This document shows positions 61,237 to 64,000 of a stretch of 64,000 bases of DNA, piece after piece. The position numbers and the translations under genes are program-made. The stretch is taken from the NCBI GenBank assembly GCA_033060915.1, contig CM065380.1, positions 47,164,501 through 47,228,500 of the forward strand, given 5' to 3'. Origin of the DNA: Euryodendron excelsum. Its lineage: Eukaryota; Streptophyta; Magnoliopsida; Ericales; Pentaphylacaceae. Positions within the stretch are counted from its first letter, which is position 1. Each line of letters begins with the position of its first letter. Under the pieces are notes generated by a model. That model was not told the origin of the DNA. It ran no database searches and was given only the letters and a program-made list of their open reading frames with translations.

Positions 61237-61974
61237 AATAAATATAAAAATAGAAAGTTATAATTTAAATTGTATCTTCATCATATGTCGGTTTTAAAAA
61301 TATTTTTCCAACTGCTAATATATAAATTAAGGATGAAAATTTTCAAAGATAATATTTAGTGTATAAACTAAGAAAGTTATAGGTTGTAAACATATAAGCT
61401 TTTGAAAAATAAAGCCAAGATAAATATCAAAATCACAGTGGCACTCATAATAATAAATGCATGTGGAACCTACTCATTTAAGTTTAAGAGCAAAAAAACG
61501 AAGTGACAAATGTAATAATAAGGAGCATTTTTTTTTCTTTTCAAATTTTATCATTCGAATTTGTAATTAAGAAAGGATAATAGTAAATTTTATATCGCAT
61601 ATTCCTCTAAAATCTCTTGTGATACAACTAGTAGTGTAGCTATTAGCTAACACATTTGATAATTATTGATCACTGTTGTGGGGGTGAATATGAGAGCATT
61701 TTTTTTAAGGGTAATGCTATACAGATAGAAAAATTCATACAGAATTTATTATTACAATAATATGAATAAATGAAAGTCATTTGTTTAAAAACAAAACATC
61801 TATGATTGCGACTCTTATTTATAAAAATGTCATTGCCACATTATTCTGGTGAAATTTTTTGTACAAATTTTCTAGAAGAATATCATTTTTCTTTTTGTAA
61901 AGGGTTATTATAAGCCTTCGAAGGGTATTAATGAATTAAGTAAATGAATGCTGCGGTGATTGAATGAAGGGATA

Positions 61975-61985
61975 TCTATATGAAG
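61975..61985 (+). promoter_or_regulatory. Degenerate TATA box of the copy C extensin-like gene
   Basis: 'tctatatgaag' aligns with 'ctatataaag' of copy B and lies about 105 bp upstream of the ATG at 62090. It is flanked by the conserved 'gaatgaaggga'. Confidence 0.45.
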
Positions 61986-62390
61986 GGGGAATGCCCTTCC
62001 CTTAATCTGTAGAGAGAGCCAGCAGACATATATCAACAATTTATAAGTTGTGAGAATTTCTGGCAGCCTATAGACGTCGGTTGTTGGAAATGGCGACTTC
62101 TTCTTGGCCAAGGGCACTATTATGTGCCTTGCTGGCGATTATTATTAGTTTGTTGTCCACACAGGTGGCAGCCGACGACACTAGTACTGCTACTTCTTCC
62201 TTCATTCGATTTCCACCAATCTTTCATCGGCCTCCGCCCCCACCACCACCTTCACCACCTCCTCCACCCCAAAGTCACCACCACCCCCCCCACCAATCAA
62301 ATTTCCACCAATCATACGTCCACCAATCTTTCATCGACCTCCACCCCCCACCACCACCTTCACCACCTCCTCCACCCCCAAAGTCACCAC

Positions 62391-63803
62391 TATAGGAAAA
62401 ATATGTTGTGTAATGTTTCTCATATAATCTGTAGCCATAATAAAGTGAAATGAAACACAGTGATATTATTGTCATGCAGTCATCATAAAGTGAAATCAAC
62501 AACATTAAATAATGTGTGTGAAAGAACGTAATATGGTATATGCAATAAGTCATATATGAAGAAATAATAAAATATGTGATCCAGGGGAGATCAAGTCTAG
62601 TGTTACATATTCTTATCTTAAGACAGATTCGTCCCCCACACAGGTACTCATAGGATGAATGGACGTCTATCTCCAGGATAAAATGATCACAATCTTGAAT
62701 AAGTAGCACTACAATATTCAAGATTCAACGAATCAACCTTTTGATTTTACTCTCTCAATGTATGGAATGAATGCATCATGTATGACATAAAACAATGAGA
62801 AATTTTTGTCTAATTCTACACAGAATTATGACATTTAATTCCATACAGAAACCTACGGCGTTTTTTATAAAATCAACATGACATGATAATGAATACACTG
62901 CATTTTCTACACAGAAAAAACTGCAAACATTTTATAGAATTTCAACACTGAAATTCACTACAGAAACACGGAAGAAAGTGATTAAATTTCCACAGAAATT
63001 AATCACACAAAATATATGTAAAAATTAACTGGATAAAAACCTGGATAGAAATTCGTACAGAATTCCTAAAGCAAAAACGAAAACGAGAAATGACTGATTG
63101 AACAGTCAGATTTTTTCTGGAACAGTCGCCGGAATCTGGACACAGACGTTGTCGTCGGAGGCCGAGAAAGAGAGAGGGAGAGAGAGAGAAGAAAAAGTTG
63201 TCTGAACAAAAACTATTTATGTTTCGAAGGGGGAATCTTTCTATTTATAGAAAGAATCGTACCCCTTCAAAACGGTGCCAAACAAACGCGTCCTCAGGAA
63301 GGGTCGCAACCGTTGGAATTTAAATTTGAACAGGTTCAGTTCAACACGCGTTCAAAAATATTAAACCAGCTCAAGTCATTTTAATATTAATTTAATCGCA
63401 CCCAAACCGAACCTAGCTGGCCGGACAGACGAGCAGGCGGCGGTGCACGCGTGTGGTTTATTGGGTCAACCTATGAGTTTCGTAGGTCCTCCCACTTTCA
63501 CAAAAGTGGGGTGCCCCTTGAGGCCCAAACCAATCTTTAAACTTAGGCTTTATATACTTATCACTTTTTCCATAGAAAATCAATGTGGGACAAGCCTTTA
63601 GTTCCACCCAAAAACCATACTTATGGTACTTACTTTGGAGGCCATTATCTCATTCAAACCTCTATGGATTTGAACAAGTAAATACTTGTTCTTCATCTCC
63701 TCATGGAAGAGAATACAAAGCATCTTGGACCCGCTAAAAAGGACATGTGGGTTCCATCTTAACAATGGCTCAAAGTTAGTGTTTTACACTAAATATTCCA
63801 ACA
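62391..63803 (-). mobile_element. Solo LTR inserted in the extensin-like gene
   Basis: Read on the minus strand it starts TGTTGGAATATTT at 63803 and ends '..TTTTTCCTATA' at 62391 (CA mutated to TA). The outer 8 bp form an inverted repeat (TGTTGGAA/TATAGGAA). Flanks are ACCAC (62386-62390) and ACCAT (63804-63808), a 5-bp target duplication with one transition. A minus-strand TATA box (ctataaatag) is at 63241-63250, about 550 bp into the LTR. There is a (GA)n tract at about 63165-63192. No coding sequence. The superfamily is not certain; TGTTGGAA starts are common in copia LTRs. Confidence 0.7.
63241..63250 (-). promoter_or_regulatory. TATA box of the solo LTR
   Basis: On the minus strand 'ctataaatag' within 'tttctataaatagaaa', a near-palindrome. 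Confidence 0.5.
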
Positions 63804-64000
63804 ACCATCACCCACACCAATCAAATTTCCACCAATCATACGTCCACCAATCTTTCATCGGCCTTCACCCCCACCCCCACCCCCACCTTCACCACCTCCT
63901 CCACCCCCAAAGTCACCACCACCCACACCAATCAAATTTCCACTAGCCATACGTCCACCAATCTTTCATCGGCCTCCACCCCCACCACCACCTTCACCAC
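63804..64000 (+). repeat. 111-bp coding repeats of the extensin-like gene
   Basis: The first full unit runs 63804-63914 and the second begins at 63915. They differ at few sites, for example 'ccaccaatcatacg' against 'ccactagccatacg'. The same unit, with indels in C runs, is seen at 62205-62390. The array continues beyond the window. Confidence 0.8.

Larger units (their letters stand above)
58116..62390 (+). repeat. Host-flank duplication, copy C
   Basis: Collinear with copy B (see 4195-10324) through to the leader of the extensin-like gene. It lacks the B Helitron, keeping the empty site 'attgctatatagtatagatag' at about 58533-58553. It carries a 247-bp MITE (60433-60679) and a (TA)n tract (about 60222-60256) not present in B. 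Confidence 0.8.
62090..64000 (+). pseudogene. Extensin-like (hydroxyproline-rich) cell-wall protein, interrupted and partial
   Basis: The ATG at 62090 (MATSSW) opens a secretory signal peptide: a hydrophobic core ALLCALLAIIISLL, then STQVAADD as the likely cleavage region. Next come proline-rich repeats typical of extensins and related wall proteins, which are secreted and hydroxylated on proline: FPPIFHRPPPP, PPPPPPSPPPPP. The intact repeat visible after the LTR is 37 residues (111 bp; 63804-63914): PPTPIKFPPIIRPP, IFHR, PPPP..SPPPPPKSP. The first exon part ends at an LTR insertion (62391-63803), and the stop TAG at 62393-62395 belongs to the LTR. Before that, a missing C in the run near 62268 and an extra C near 62346 shift the frame for about 80 bp (QSHHH..FIDLH instead of the repeat). 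The gene continues past the window edge. Confidence 0.75.

Noticed and set aside
62275..62721. 148-residue minus-strand frame with a glycine-rich tail
   Set aside because: The Gly-rich part is the antisense of the proline codons; the rest lies in the solo LTR.

Overview
This is AT-rich nuclear DNA from a flowering plant, most likely a eudicot. The evidence is an endogenous plant pararetrovirus fragment, a decayed Ty1-copia retrotransposon with a tRNA-Met-type primer site, clustered Helitrons with CTAG-ended 3' hairpins, MITEs, giant LTRs, and a hydroxyproline-rich (extensin-like) cell-wall protein gene with a signal peptide. I see no intact host gene. The only host gene I can support is the extensin-like one: it appears as a broken copy at the right edge, and as a second locus whose coding region is apparently replaced by a 1,422-base pure C run.

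Layout. 1-1375: minus-strand endogenous pararetrovirus remnant. 2526-10324: duplicated host flank (copies A and B) containing a Helitron with a tandemly triplicated 3' half, ending at the TATA box and leader of the extensin-like gene. 10325-11746: poly-C tract. 11747-13458: possible 3' end of that locus, then sequence I do not recognise. 13459-34406: a nest of four related giant LTR-like elements (outer F0 with a perfect AACTC target duplication, F1 inside F0, minus-strand N1 and N2 inside F1); none carries gag-pol, so I read them as solo LTRs of about 3.6-6 kb each. 34865-43037: old Ty1-copia element with many stops. 43038-47608: non-coding, with a MITE and a degenerate tandem repeat. 47609-55714: about seven abutting Helitron copies, including a head-to-head pair that forms a 61-bp hairpin. 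56536-57986: solo-LTR-like element. 58116-62390: third copy (C) of the host flank, leading into the extensin-like gene, which is interrupted by a minus-strand solo LTR (62391-63803) and continues off the window.

How it fits together. Copies B and C show two paralogous extensin-like loci about 52 kb apart on the same strand, separated by successive transposon insertions. They differ by presence or absence of a Helitron, MITEs and an LTR, so they act as natural empty-site and filled-site pairs. No operon, CRISPR, tRNA or rRNA feature was seen. I did not find a new coded biological system. The most notable signals are the poly-C tract exactly at the Pro-rich coding position, the resolvable four-level LTR nest with hairpin-bearing 208-bp U3 repeats, and the Helitron array.
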